NCBI RefSeq assembly: GCF_016839145.1
Contig: NZ_CP069303.1
Location: forward strand, 930,001 to 994,000
Direction of reading: 5' to 3'
Origin: Shinella sp. PSBB067
GTDB lineage: Bacteria > Pseudomonadota > Alphaproteobacteria > Rhizobiales > Rhizobiaceae
Length of the DNA stretch: 64,000 bases
The notes below the pieces were generated by a model. It was not told the origin of the DNA and ran no database searches. It saw only the letters and a program-made list of their open reading frames with translations. A program made the position numbers and the translations under genes. Below, in pieces: positions 49,666 through 59,057 of this stretch (the stretch's first letter is position 1; the number at the start of each line of letters is the position of its first letter).

Positions 49666-51156
49666 ATGGCTTTCAGGTTCGACATCGGTTTTGCAAAGAC
49701 GGCGCGCGCTTCGGGCGGTCTTGCGATCCTTCTTCAGGTTGCCGGCGCGCAGGCGGCGGGCCTTGGCGAGGTCGACCCGGAGGGCGTCGTGGCGCGCGCC
49801 GCGGGTGTTACGAAATTCACCGGCAAGGCGCTGAAAAGCCTCGACGTGCTGGCCCCGCACGGCGCGCCGGTCGACCGCATCGTCGTGCTCGGCCTCGGCG
49901 AGGCGGAGAAGCTTGCCGCCCATGACTGGCTGAAGGCCGGCGGCGCGGCCGCCGCGAAGATTTCCCGCGCCGAGAAGGCGACGATCCATCTCGATGCGCC
50001 GGGCGTCACCGTCACGGCGAAGAACGCCGCCGACTTCGCCCTCGGCATGCAGCTCGGCGCCTACAGCTTCGATCTCTACAAGACGAAGAAGAGCGACGAC
50101 GACGAGGCGAAGAACGGCAAGGCCGTGAAGGTGACGATCGTCACCGCGACGGCGACCGCCGCCAAGAAGGCGAACGACATCTCCGACGCCGTGGCCGAGG
50201 GCGTGATTCTCGCGCGCAACCTCGTCAACGAGCCCGCCAACGTGCTCGGCCCCGTCGAATTCGCTGACAAGGCCAAGGCGCTCGAAAAGCTCGGCGTCGA
50301 GGTGGACATCCTCACCGAGCGCGAGATGAAGAAGCTCGGCATGGCCGCGCTGCTCGGCGTCGCGCAGGGCTCCGTGCGCCCGCCGCGCCTTGCGGTCATG
50401 CATTGGAAGGGCGGCAAGGAGAAGGACCGGCCGGTCGCCTTCATCGGCAAGGGCGTCGTCTTCGACACCGGCGGCATTTCCATCAAGCCTGCCGCCGGCA
50501 TGGAGGACATGAAGGGCGACATGGGCGGCGCCGCCGCCGTCATCGGCCTCATGCACACGCTCGCGGCGCGCAAGGCGAAGGCGAATGTCGTCGGCATCCT
50601 CGGCCTCGTGGAAAACATGCCCGACGGCAACGCCCAGCGCCCCGGCGACATCGTCAGGTCCATGTCCGGCCAGACCATCGAGGTCATCAACACGGACGCC
50701 GAGGGCCGCCTCGTGCTCTGCGATGCGCTCTGGTACTGCAACGAGACGTTCAAGCCGCAGTTCATGGTAAACCTTGCGACGCTGACCGGCGCGATCATGG
50801 TGGCGCTCGGCAGCCATCATGCCGGCCTCTTCTCCAACGACGACACGCTTGCCGCGCGCCTCACCGCCGCCGGCCTTTCGACGAACGAGCGCCTCTGGCG
50901 CATGCCGCTCGGCCGAGAGTACGACAAGATGATCGACAGCAAGTTCGCCGACATGAAGAACACCGGCGGCCGCTATGCCGGCTCGATCACCGCCGCGCAG
51001 TTCCTCCAGCGCTTCGTCAAGGATACGCCCTGGGCGCATCTCGACATCGCCGGCACGGCCATGGGCTCGCCGACCGACGAGATCAACCAGTCCTGGGCCT
51101 CCGGCTTCGGCGTGCGCCTGCTGGATGAGCTCGTACGCGCCAACTACGAGGGGTGA
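49666..51156 (+). CDS. pepA: Leucyl aminopeptidase (cytosol aminopeptidase, M17)
   Basis: 496 residues. Dizinc peptidase removing N-terminal residues. The signature [10 protein letters not shown] is near 343-352; metal ligands lie in [10 protein letters not shown] and [10 protein letters not shown] (about 261-290). Forms hexamers in the cytoplasm. ATG 49666 gives [12 protein letters not shown]. holC follows after 7 nt, a conserved pairing. Confidence 0.95.
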   Translation: MAFRFDIGFAKTARASGGLAILLQVAGAQAAGLGEVDPEGVVARAAGVTKFTGKALKSLDVLAPHGAPVDRIVVLGLGEAEKLAAHDWLKAGGAAAAKISRAEKATIHLDAPGVTVTAKNAADFALGMQLGAYSFDLYKTKKSDDDEAKNGKAVKVTIVTATATAAKKANDISDAVAEGVILARNLVNEPANVLGPVEFADKAKALEKLGVEVDILTEREMKKLGMAALLGVAQGSVRPPRLAVMHWKGGKEKDRPVAFIGKGVVFDTGGISIKPAAGMEDMKGDMGGAAAVIGLMHTLAARKAKANVVGILGLVENMPDGNAQRPGDIVRSMSGQTIEVINTDAEGRLVLCDALWYCNETFKPQFMVNLATLTGAIMVALGSHHAGLFSNDDTLAARLTAAGLSTNERLWRMPLGREYDKMIDSKFADMKNTGGRYAGSITAAQFLQRFVKDTPWAHLDIAGTAMGSPTDEINQSWASGFGVRLLDELVRANYEG

Positions 51157-51163
51157 GGAAGAG

Positions 51164-51613
51164 GTGAGCGAAGTCCTCTTCTACCACCTGACGGAATCCA
51201 GGCTCGAAGACGCGCTGCCGCCGCTGCTCGACAAGAGCCTGGAGCGCGGCTGGCGTGTCGTCGTGCAGGCGGGGGACGCCGAGCGCCGCGATGCGCTCGA
51301 CACGCATCTGTGGACCTTCCGCGAGGACAGCTTCCTGCCGCACGGCACGGACGAGCACGCCTTCCCGGAAGACCAGCCTGTGCTCCTGACGGCAACGCCC
51401 GACAACCCGAACGCCGCCACCGTTCGCTTCCTCGTCGCCGGCGCTGAGCCGCCGCCGCTCGACGCCTACGAGCGCGTCATCTTCATGTTCGACGGTTACG
51501 ACCAGGCCGAGCTGGAGACAGCACGCGCGCATTGGAAGCGCCTGAAAGGCGAGGGGCACCAGCTCACCTACTGGCAGCAGAACGGCGACGGGCGCTGGAT
51601 GAAGAAGGCGTGA
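51164..51613 (+). CDS. holC: DNA polymerase III subunit chi
   Basis: 149 residues. VLFYHLTESRLEDALPPLLDKSLERGWRV at the N-terminus (split by the usual chi pattern) and FMFDGYDQAELETARAHW near the C-terminus are typical. Chi links the clamp loader to SSB at the fork. GTG start with GAGGAAGAG directly upstream. Directly after pepA, as in many proteobacteria. Confidence 0.92.
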   Translation: MSEVLFYHLTESRLEDALPPLLDKSLERGWRVVVQAGDAERRDALDTHLWTFREDSFLPHGTDEHAFPEDQPVLLTATPDNPNAATVRFLVAGAEPPPLDAYERVIFMFDGYDQAELETARAHWKRLKGEGHQLTYWQQNGDGRWMKKA

Positions 51614-51632
51614 CCGTCATTGGGCGGCTTCG

Positions 51633-51766
51633 CCCCTCACCCTAACCCTCTTCCCCCAAGCGGGGAGAGGGGGCTGGCCTCACGCAATGTTACAGGTTCA
51701 GGAAACCGGCGCGGCACAGCACTTTTGCCTCGCTCGCGGGGAAAAGGTGGCCGGCCGGATGAGGGG
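51633..51766. repeat. Intact RIME-like element
   Basis: 134 nt between convergent holC and the sugar dehydrogenase gene. Opens cccctcaccctaaccctctt, has palindrome 1 around cccccaagcggggag, a centre with ggaaaccggcgcggcac, palindrome 2 around cgctcgcgggg, and ends gccggatgagggg. It serves as the uninterrupted reference for the copy split by the IS110. Confidence 0.8.
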
Positions 51767-51780
51767 CTCTCTTCGAAATA

Positions 51781-52707
51781 TCAATCGTAAAACGAATCGA
51801 CGAACTTCCGCCGGCCGAGCATGAAGGCATCCGCGACGTGGCGGAGCGGCGCGAGGTCGACGTCGGACCTGCCGGCCTTGATGATCTCGGCGAAGCGCCT
51901 GTAGAGCATCGGATATTCCTGCTCCGGCTCCTCGTGCACCAGCTTGCCGTCGATGGAAAGCTTGGCGCCGCCTTCCGACAGCACTATCTCGCCGGCGTCC
52001 GTCTTCGCCACGATGTCCCAGCTCTGCCTGCCCGTCTGGCGCCAGTCGAATTCGGCGGCAAGATCGAGCCCCTTGGCGTCCGAGAATGTCATCGAGGCGG
52101 CGATGGGGGCGTCGCGGTTTTCCGGGAACTCCAGCGTGGCGGCGGTGATGAAGACGGGGCGGGGCAGGATGTGCGTCACGATGGAGAGCGCGTTGATGCC
52201 CGGGTCGAACACGCCGAGGCCGCCGGCCTGCCAGATCCATTCCTGATTCGGGTGCCAGTGGCGCACGTCTTCCTTCCAGATCACGCGCATCGAGCGGATG
52301 GCCGTGCCGGCAAGGAATTCCCTGGCGGCCTCGACGGCCGGCGCATAGCGCGAGTGCCAGCTTGCAAAGAGCGAAAGCCCCTTGGAGGCGGCGAGCGCCT
52401 CGAGGTCGGCGACCTCGGAGAGCGTCGCGCCCGGCGGCTTTTCCAGGAAGACGTGCTTGCCAGCCGACAGCGCCTTTTCGGCGGCCTCGTAGCGATACTG
52501 CGGCGGCATGCAGAGCGACACGGCATCGATGGCCGGCACGGCGGCGATCATCTCGTCAATGGACTTGAAATTGTCGATGCCCTCGACCGTACCGTGGCGG
52601 CTCGCCGCGGCGACCAGCCTGTAGTCGCTGTTGCCGGCGACGGCCGGAAGATGCTGGTCGCGCACGATCTTGCCGACGCCGACGATTGCGAGATTGATCG
52701 GGGACAT
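51781..52707 (-). CDS. Gfo/Idh/MocA oxidoreductase, probable D-galactose 1-dehydrogenase
   Basis: 308 residues. The N-terminal Rossmann domain starts NLAIVGVGKIVRDQHLPAV; EKPPGATL near 94 carries the family Lys; the C-terminal domain has IWQAGGLGVFDPGINALSI near 158-176. These blocks closely resemble the pseudomonad D-galactose 1-dehydrogenase as remembered, which oxidises D-galactose to galactonolactone with NAD(P). No other galactose-pathway gene is nearby, so the substrate is inferred. The gene stands alone between a RIME and the ABC-F gene. Confidence 0.8.
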   Translation of the reverse strand: MSPINLAIVGVGKIVRDQHLPAVAGNSDYRLVAAASRHGTVEGIDNFKSIDEMIAAVPAIDAVSLCMPPQYRYEAAEKALSAGKHVFLEKPPGATLSEVADLEALAASKGLSLFASWHSRYAPAVEAAREFLAGTAIRSMRVIWKEDVRHWHPNQEWIWQAGGLGVFDPGINALSIVTHILPRPVFITAATLEFPENRDAPIAASMTFSDAKGLDLAAEFDWRQTGRQSWDIVAKTDAGEIVLSEGGAKLSIDGKLVHEEPEQEYPMLYRRFAEIIKAGRSDVDLAPLRHVADAFMLGRRKFVDSFYD

Positions 52708-52822
52708 GGCTCCGCCCTCATTTGTATGATGATTTGGCGCTGTTGTAGCAGAACCGCCGGGCAGGGCAAGGCCGCCCCCCCGCGTCCCCGACTGCGTGTT
52801 CCCTATCCCGCAGGGGTGCCGG

Positions 52823-54706
52823 TCAGCCGGCCATCGCCTCTTCGTATTGCGCCGAAAGCTCCAGCCATTGCTCCTCGGCCTCGTTGAGCCGGTCCACCGC
52901 CACCGAGCGCGATTTCGCCTTCTCGGCCGCCTTCGCCGGGCTCTTCTCGTAGAGCATTGGGTCCGCCAGTTCCGTGTCGAGAAGCTGAATCTGTTTCTGC
53001 AGCTTCGCCGTCAGGGATTCGATTTCGTTGATCTTTTTCTTGAGCGGAGCGAGCTGGGCGCGCCGGTCGGCATTGGCCTTGCGCAGATCCGCCTTGCTGG
53101 CCTCGCCGCCGGTCGCGACCTTGTCCCGGTCGTCCTTCCGGCCGGATTGCACGATGAGGCTGCGGTAGTCCTCCATGTCGCCGTCGAAGGACTTCACGGT
53201 GCCGTCGCTGACCAGCCAGAGCCGGTCGACGGTCGCCTCGATCAGGTGGCGGTCGTGCGAGATCAGGATGACGGCGCCGTCATAGTCGTTCAGCGCCTCG
53301 ATCAGCGCGCGGCGGCTGTCGATGTCGAGATGGTTCGTCGGCTCGTCGAGGATGAGCAGGTTCGGCGCGTCGAAGGCGGCAAGGCCCATCAGGAGCCGGG
53401 CCTTCTCGCCGCCGGAAAGGTCCTTGGCGGCCGTCGACATCTTCTCGGTGGCAAGCCCCATCTGCGCCACGCGGGCGCGCACCCTAGCCTCCGGCGCCTC
53501 CGGCATCAGCCGGCGCACATGCTCGACCGGCGACTGGTCGGGGACGAGGTCGTCGAGCTGGTGCTGCGCGAAGAAGCCGATCTTGAGGTTCGGCGCCTTC
53601 TTCACCGCGCCGGCCTCCGCCTCCAGCCGGCCCGAGATGAACTTGGCGAAGGTCGACTTGCCGTTGCCGTTCGAGCCGAGCAGGGCGATGCGGTCGTCGT
53701 TGTCGATCCTGAGGTTGATCTGCTTGAGGATCGGCTTGCCCGGCACATAGCCGACGGCGCCGCCCTCGATCGCCACGATCGGCGAGGCGGGCTGCTTTTC
53801 CGGCTCCGGGAAGGTGATCGGCTGCACCTGCGTCTCGATCACGGCGGCGACCGTGCCCATGCGCTCGAGCGCCTTGATGCGGCTCTGCGCCTGGCGGGCC
53901 TTCGTCGCCTTGGCGCGGAAGCGGTCGATGAAGCTCTGCAGGTGCTTGCGCGCGGCGTCGTTCTTGGCCTTCGCCTTCATCTGCAACTCGTCCGCCTCGG
54001 CCTTCTGCCGCTCGAACTGGTCGTAGGGGCCGCGATAGAAGGTCAGCTTCTGCTGGTCGAGATGGATGATCGAATTGACGGCGGTGTTCAGCAGGTCGCG
54101 GTCGTGGCTGATGATGATGACCGTGTGCGGATAGCGCCTCACGTAATCTTCCAGCCACAGCGTGCCTTCGAGGTCGAGGTAGTTGGTCGGCTCGTCGAGA
54201 AGCAGGAGGTCGGGTTCGGAGAAGAGCACGGCCGCCAGCGCCACGCGCATGCGCCAGCCGCCCGAAAAGCTCTTCGCCGGGCGCTGCTGGGCCTCGTGGT
54301 CGAAGCCGAGGCCGGCCAGGATGCTGGCCGCGCGCGCTTCCGCCGAATGGGCGCCGATGTCGGTGAGGCGTGTCTGGATCTCGGCGATGCGGTGCGGGTC
54401 GCTCGCCGTCTCCGCTTCCTTCATGAGGGCGGCGCGCTCCTTGTCGGCGGCAAGCACGATCTCGATCAGCGGGTCGTCCGTGCCCGGCGCTTCCTGCGCC
54501 ACCTGGCCGATGCGCGCGTTCTTCGGCACCGTTATGGTTCCGGCTTCGGCGGCAAGGTCGCCGGTGATGACGCGGAACAGCGTGGACTTGCCCGTGCCGT
54601 TGCGCCCGACGAGGCCCGCCTTCACGCCGCTCGGCAGGGAAACGGACGCGTTGTCGATGAGGAGACGCCCGGCTACGCGGGCGGTGAGGCCGGAAATCGT
54701 GATCAT
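52823..54706 (-). CDS. ABC-F family ATPase
   Basis: 627 residues with two ABC domains and no membrane spans. Walker A motifs GRNGTGKST (near 34) and GSNGNGKST (near 340); signatures FSGGWRMR and LSGGEKAR; Walker B LLLLDEPTNYLD and LLILDEPTNHLD. A linker helix region (about 235-290) and a C-terminal coiled coil (about 535-620) match the Uup/YheS side of the family, which acts on ribosomes or DNA rather than in transport. Single gene. Confidence 0.92.
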   Translation of the reverse strand: MITISGLTARVAGRLLIDNASVSLPSGVKAGLVGRNGTGKSTLFRVITGDLAAEAGTITVPKNARIGQVAQEAPGTDDPLIEIVLAADKERAALMKEAETASDPHRIAEIQTRLTDIGAHSAEARAASILAGLGFDHEAQQRPAKSFSGGWRMRVALAAVLFSEPDLLLLDEPTNYLDLEGTLWLEDYVRRYPHTVIIISHDRDLLNTAVNSIIHLDQQKLTFYRGPYDQFERQKAEADELQMKAKAKNDAARKHLQSFIDRFRAKATKARQAQSRIKALERMGTVAAVIETQVQPITFPEPEKQPASPIVAIEGGAVGYVPGKPILKQINLRIDNDDRIALLGSNGNGKSTFAKFISGRLEAEAGAVKKAPNLKIGFFAQHQLDDLVPDQSPVEHVRRLMPEAPEARVRARVAQMGLATEKMSTAAKDLSGGEKARLLMGLAAFDAPNLLILDEPTNHLDIDSRRALIEALNDYDGAVILISHDRHLIEATVDRLWLVSDGTVKSFDGDMEDYRSLIVQSGRKDDRDKVATGGEASKADLRKANADRRAQLAPLKKKINEIESLTAKLQKQIQLLDTELADPMLYEKSPAKAAEKAKSRSVAVDRLNEAEEQWLELSAQYEEAMAG

Positions 54707-54747
54707 TCCGGGTCTATAGGGCGGGGCGGCAGGCTAAGGCAAGGGGT

Positions 54748-55830
54748 TCAGGCCGCGTTGCCGCCGCGATAGACCCGGCTTGACCGTTCGGCGACCTCGG
54801 CCGAATAGATGCGCAGCGCGATGCCCGCCTCGGCCGCATAGCCGAGCGCCTGCTCCGCCTGGTCGTAGAGCATGGCCGGCGACTGCGCCGAATCGCTCAT
54901 CGAAAGGCCGGCCGTCAGCGTCAGGAAGCCGGCGGGAAGCTCGCGGTCCATGAAGGGGAAGGGCTTTTCGGCGACCCGGACCGCGATGCGCCGGGCGATG
55001 GTGACGGCGATCTCGCGGCTGACATCGGCAAGCAGCAGGCAGAAGACGTCCGGCCCGGAGCGGGCGACGAAGTCCTCCTTCTTGACCGACTGGCGGAAGA
55101 GGCCGGCGAGCCGCTTCAGCGTCTTCTCTGCGGCGCCGGCCGGATGGGTTTCGGCGAAGTCCTTGAGTTGCTCCACGCGGAAGAGGAGCAGGGCCGACGC
55201 ATTCTCCCCCGACGTCTCCTTGAAGAGGCCCTTCAGCCGGCCGAGCAGCGCGGCGTGGTTGGCAAGCCCGGTCACCGGATCGTGGGTCAGCGCCTCGCGG
55301 CTGACGGAAAGGCCGGAGCGCAGGCCGTCGAGATGGGCCTGAAGATCGTCGAGCCGGGCGCTGGCCTTCCGGTCGGCGCCGAGAATGTCGCGGACCAGTG
55401 AGAGCAGGCGCGCCGTGTCGCTGCCGAAATCGGAAATGCCGAGGACGGGATCCCGGCTCAGGCGGCCGGCGATTTCCTCCAGTTCCTGCGTCGCGGCGGC
55501 GCGCTGGCGATGGCTTTCCTCCGCCGTCCTCGAGATTTCCGTGAGAACCCGCACGGCCTCGCCGGCGGCCTGCCCGGCGGCAAGCACATTGTGGCTCGGC
55601 AGCGAATGGCGCAGGGCGACGGCATCGAGCGCGGACTGCTCGGGCGCCTTGCCCAGCGCCGCGATCTCGCGCGCGACGCCCGCATTGCCGTTCAGCGCCT
55701 CGAACAGCAGTTCGTAGTTGCGCGGCAGCGCGGCGATGCCGAGGCTGACCATGAGATGCGCGATGCGCGCCATGATCGGCGGAACGGCCGATTGTGCATC
55801 CCTGGGGGCGGGTGTAGCTTTGCTGCTCAT
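54748..55830 (-). CDS. Degenerate GGDEF-domain protein
   Basis: 360 residues. An N-terminal helical region (1 to about 175, Ala/Leu/Glu-rich) precedes a GGDEF fold starting HDPVTGLANHAAL near 182. The signature loop reads ARSGPDVFCLLL instead of the usual R-x-GGDEF, and the metal-binding first Asp segment is FRVEQLKDFAETH, lacking D-x-D. Both changes predict loss of diguanylate cyclase activity. A c-di-GMP-related or structural role is possible. No EAL domain or membrane span is present. Confidence 0.8.
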   Translation of the reverse strand: MSSKATPAPRDAQSAVPPIMARIAHLMVSLGIAALPRNYELLFEALNGNAGVAREIAALGKAPEQSALDAVALRHSLPSHNVLAAGQAAGEAVRVLTEISRTAEESHRQRAAATQELEEIAGRLSRDPVLGISDFGSDTARLLSLVRDILGADRKASARLDDLQAHLDGLRSGLSVSREALTHDPVTGLANHAALLGRLKGLFKETSGENASALLLFRVEQLKDFAETHPAGAAEKTLKRLAGLFRQSVKKEDFVARSGPDVFCLLLADVSREIAVTIARRIAVRVAEKPFPFMDRELPAGFLTLTAGLSMSDSAQSPAMLYDQAEQALGYAAEAGIALRIYSAEVAERSSRVYRGGNAA

Positions 55831-56001
55831 GAAAACGCCGTCAGATGGGGCGCGGGCGGGGAACGCCTGCGCTCGGAAAGGATATTTCGGCCTAAGTATT
55901 GGATTGCACGGTTAATTTTACGTGTGCTGAACAAGCATTCAACCAAAGTCGTAATTGAGCGGACACAATCGCCGCCCCCGCCGGCAGCAACCCCCGGGCG
56001 G

Positions 56002-56289
56002 TCAGGCGGTGCGCCGGGCAAGCGGGATCGCCCGCATCATCTGGCCGATCGCCGCCAGGCGCCGGGACGGGCTGTTGCGGGCCGGGCGGCTTTCCGGCTG
56101 CGATTCGCGCATGGCGGCCGCATAGCCTTCGGCGCGTGCTTCCTTCACCGCGATTTCGATGGTCTTCTCGATCACCGGATAGCACTCCTCCGGCAGGTAG
56201 GCGCCCGGGGCATCGGTGCCGTGGACGCGCGCCATCTTGCAAAGCGTGCTGCCGAGCAGGGCTGCCCACTCCTCGTTCGTTCTCGCCAT
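56002..56289 (-). CDS. Small protein of unknown function
   Basis: 95 residues. MARTNEEWAALLGSTLCKMA opens the protein, followed by a helical, Ala/Glu-rich middle and an Arg-rich C-terminus (RRLAAIGQMMRAIPLARR). GAGGAAAGACG before ATG 56289 is a good ribosome binding site. No known domain. A basic C-terminus could bind nucleic acid, but that is speculation. Confidence 0.6.
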   Translation of the reverse strand: MARTNEEWAALLGSTLCKMARVHGTDAPGAYLPEECYPVIEKTIEIAVKEARAEGYAAAMRESQPESRPARNSPSRRLAAIGQMMRAIPLARRTA

Positions 56290-56404
56290 CGTCTTTCCTC
56301 TTTCCGGGCAAGGCACGCGCCCTTCGGCGCCGGCACCGAACGCTCCCATATCCCAGAAGTGTATCAGTACTATTGCAGGATCATCGCGGGAGCGGACGGT
56401 CCGC

Positions 56405-56926
56405 TCACCCTGCAGCTTTCAGAAGGCCGGCGCCCTCGGTGCGCACGAAGGAGATGAGGTCGAGCGTGATACTCGGGCCGCCGAGCGTCGTCAGCATGGC
56501 ATGGCACTGGCCGCGGTGGTGGGTCTGGTGGTTGAAGAGGTGCGCCAGCGCGGGGCCGAGCGGGTGGGTGATGACCGCAGGGCTGGTAATCGGGCTGTAG
56601 GTGAAATGTGCCGCGATCCTTTTTTCCGTCAGCGAACCGACATAGGCGGCAAGGCGCGCGTCCTCCGCCTGCCGCGCCGCCCGCAGGCCGGCAAAATCCT
56701 CGTGCAGGATCGTGTCGAGGCTCGCCGGCGCCTGGCCTTCGCCGGTAAAGCGGCGCATCCAGATGCGGTCCGCCGACAAAAGGTGGTTCAGCGTGCCGTG
56801 CAGCGAGCCGAAGAAGGCGCCGAGGTTCCGGCGGTAGTCGGCATCGTCGAGCTTGCCGACCTCCTCGTAGAGCACGCGATTGGCCCAGGCATTGTAGGCG
56901 GCGAACATGCGGTAGTGATCGAGCAT
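56405..56926 (-). CDS. DinB/YfiT-family putative metalloenzyme
   Basis: 173 residues, four-helix-bundle DinB fold. MLDHYRMFAAYNAWANRVLY is the usual start; the metal-binding His triad lies in LNHLLSADRIW (near 50) and FNHQTHHRGQ (near 135-144). Members include bacillithiol and mycothiol S-transferases and many of unknown substrate. ATG 56926 gives the canonical N-terminus. Divergent from the GST gene. Confidence 0.88.
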   Translation of the reverse strand: MLDHYRMFAAYNAWANRVLYEEVGKLDDADYRRNLGAFFGSLHGTLNHLLSADRIWMRRFTGEGQAPASLDTILHEDFAGLRAARQAEDARLAAYVGSLTEKRIAAHFTYSPITSPAVITHPLGPALAHLFNHQTHHRGQCHAMLTTLGGPSITLDLISFVRTEGAGLLKAAG

Positions 56927-57059
56927 CGGCCTCTCCGTGGTTTGCCCGACTATAGACCGGCCGGCCATCGCGCGCATGAATGCCATCCATGAAATTATCT
57001 GATTTGCGCCGGCTTTCGCGTTGCGCTCCAATGCGGCCCGATCGATCGAAGAGGTTTGC

Positions 57060-57749
57060 ATGACCCGACTGCTCTATGCGCTCGCCGGCGCCGACAGGGA
57101 CCGCCAGTTTTCGCCCCACGTCTGGAAGACGGTGATGTCGCTCGCCCACAAGGGCCTCGACTACGAGACCGTGCCGGTGGGCTTCACGGAGATCGCGGGC
57201 ATCGAGGACGGCAGCGCGGCGACGGTGCCGGTGCTGCGCGACGGCGGCCTCCTGGTGCGCGACAGTTTCGACATCGCGGTCTATCTCGACGAGGCCTATC
57301 CCGACCGGCCGACGCTGTTTGGCGGGCAGGGCGGCAGGGCGATGGCCCGCTTCATCGAGAGCTGGTCGCAGTCGGCGCTGCACATGGCCGTGACGCGCAT
57401 CGCCATCCTCCACATCCACGACCTGCTCGGCCCGGCCGACCGGGCCTATTTCCGCCGCAGTCGCGAGGCGCGGCTCGGCGCCTCGCTGGAAGACATCGCG
57501 GCGGCCGGCGCGGCGGAGGTCGCGGGCTTTGCCAAGAGGCTCCAGCCTCTGCGCAGCATGCTGAAGGCGCAGCCCTTCATCGGCGGCGAAGGGCCGCTCT
57601 TTGCCGACTATATCGTCTTCGGCGCGCTGCAATGGCTGCGCACGACGGCCGGAACGAAGGTGCTGGACGACGACGATCCGGTCGCCCTCTGGTTTCGCCG
57701 CTGCCTCGACCTCCACGGCGGCGTCGGCCATCGTGTGACGGCGGCATGA
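57060..57749 (+). CDS. Glutathione S-transferase family protein
   Basis: 229 residues. N-terminal thioredoxin-like half (about 1-80, with SPHVWKTVMSLAHKGLDYE and the cis-Pro segment TVPVLRDGG then DSFDIAVYLDE) and a helical C-terminal half (GPLFADYIVFGALQW). The layout resembles LigE/beta-etherase-type GSTs. The N-terminal catalytic residue is uncertain (Ser18 is a candidate). Divergent from dinB. Substrate unknown. Confidence 0.85.
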   Translation: MTRLLYALAGADRDRQFSPHVWKTVMSLAHKGLDYETVPVGFTEIAGIEDGSAATVPVLRDGGLLVRDSFDIAVYLDEAYPDRPTLFGGQGGRAMARFIESWSQSALHMAVTRIAILHIHDLLGPADRAYFRRSREARLGASLEDIAAAGAAEVAGFAKRLQPLRSMLKAQPFIGGEGPLFADYIVFGALQWLRTTAGTKVLDDDDPVALWFRRCLDLHGGVGHRVTAA

Positions 57750-57853
57750 AAGTTTCCGCCTGAAGACGGCAAAAGCCGCCGCCCTCTTGTTTTGCGGGAC
57801 GTTGGCGGCTATGGAACCGCCACTTTCACCGGATAACCAAGGGAAACGGGAAA

Positions 57854-58276
57854 ATGGCGATTGAACGCACCTTTTCGATGATCAAGCCGGACGCGACGAA
57901 GCGCAACCTGACCGGCGCCATCACCAAGATGCTCGAAGATGCGGGCCTCCGCGTCGTTGCTTCCAAGCGCGTCTGGATGAGCCGCCGCGAAGCCGAAGGC
58001 TTCTACGCCGTCCACAAGGAACGCCCGTTCTTCGGCGAGCTCGTCGAAGGCATGACCTCCGGCCCGACGGTCGTCCAGGTCCTCGAAGGCGAGAACGCGA
58101 TCCTCAAGAACCGCGAAGTCATGGGCGCCACCAACCCGGCCAACGCCGACGAAGGCACCATCCGCAAGACTCACGCCCTGTCGATCGGCGAAAATTCGGT
58201 CCACGGCTCCGACGCTCCGGAAACCGCCGCCCAGGAAATCAAGTACTGGTTCTCCGACACCGAAATCGTCGGCTGA
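57854..58276 (+). CDS. ndk: Nucleoside-diphosphate kinase
   Basis: 140 residues. Transfers gamma phosphate between nucleoside triphosphates and diphosphates through phospho-His117 in [23 protein letters not shown] at the start is standard. The hexamer or tetramer is cytosolic. AAGGGAAACGGGAAA precedes the ATG. A terminator follows 45 nt after the stop. Confidence 0.98.
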   Translation: MAIERTFSMIKPDATKRNLTGAITKMLEDAGLRVVASKRVWMSRREAEGFYAVHKERPFFGELVEGMTSGPTVVQVLEGENAILKNREVMGATNPANADEGTIRKTHALSIGENSVHGSDAPETAAQEIKYWFSDTEIVG

Positions 58277-58320
58277 ATCGGTTTGTCCGGCTCCGGCCGG
58301 AAGCCTTTGAAATGACTCGG

Positions 58321-58354
58321 GAACCGGGGCCGCAAGGCTCCGGTTCTTTCGTTT
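58321..58354 (+). terminator. Intrinsic terminator after ndk
   Basis: GAACCGGGGCC (58321-58331) pairs with GGCTCCGGTTC (58336-58346), ten of eleven pairs Watson-Crick, loop GCAA, followed by TTTCGTTT. Confidence 0.82.
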
Positions 58355-58397
58355 GTCGAGCGGCCGCCGTACCCGATTGACCCGAGCACCTCACCGT

Positions 58398-58488
58398 CGT
58401 CACCCTCGGCCTTGAGCCGAGGGTCCATGCCCGAGGGAGAGGCGTCGCGTTGAGGGGTGGATGCTCGGGGCAAGCCCGGGCATGACGA
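58398..58488. repeat. REPIN-like palindromic element
   Basis: Two hairpins in mirror arrangement: tcgtcaccctcggc-cttga-gccgaggg then, about 40 nt on, ggatgctcggggcaagccc with cgggcatgacga. The outer ends tcgtca/tgacga are reverse complements. It resembles the gtcat-ctcggg palindromes widespread in alphaproteobacterial intergenic DNA and is unrelated to the RIME copies. Confidence 0.65.
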
Positions 58489-58553
58489 AGAAGGGGCTGC
58501 CGGATCTACCGTTCACACGAGTTGGACCGAACGAGTCATGGCCGAGGGGCTTT

Positions 58554-59057
58554 TTACCTGGCGCACGTCGCCATTTCGAAATGCGCGGGCGCCTTGCCGT
58601 CCTTGAAGACTTCGGGGTTCTTGTCGTAGCCGGGGCCGACGACGAGGGGCTTTGCCGGCAGGATGCTCTGGTCGGCGCTCGACGTCACCTCGGTCTCGAT
58701 CGATTGCAGCGTACCGCCGTCCGGCCCCACCACCACGATCGTGACCTTGTAGGGCCGCGCCTTCTTCACGCAGGTCACATCAGGGCTTTCCAGCACCACG
58801 CGCGGCAGGTTGGGAAAGATCTTCCGCTCCAGCGTCAGCGGCGCGCCGCCCGCCGGGTTCTCGAACTCGGCCTTCACGATGGCGCCGTCGGGCAGCGGCT
58901 CGGTCTGCTCCAGCGTGACGAGATAGGTCGCGTAGGCGAGGCGATAGTTGAAGACGAACATCTTGCCCGTCAGCTTCAGCGGATCGCCGCCCGTCTCGCG
59001 CTGGCAGGCGGCGAGCGCGAGGGCAAGCGGTAGCAGGATCGCCAGATATCGTCTCAT
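58554..59057 (-). CDS. Lipoprotein of unknown function
   Basis: 167 residues. Signal peptide with lipobox LALAAC, giving an N-terminal lipidated Cys at about 20. The mature part is beta-rich with three further Cys (QREL-free; one in DVTCVKK and one at the C-terminus ATCAR are clear). Its ATG overlaps the stop of the CGNR gene by 4 nt, so the two are co-translated. Likely periplasmic; no domain recognised. Confidence 0.75.
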   Translation of the reverse strand: MRRYLAILLPLALALAACQRETGGDPLKLTGKMFVFNYRLAYATYLVTLEQTEPLPDGAIVKAEFENPAGGAPLTLERKIFPNLPRVVLESPDVTCVKKARPYKVTIVVVGPDGGTLQSIETEVTSSADQSILPAKPLVVGPGYDKNPEVFKDGKAPAHFEMATCAR

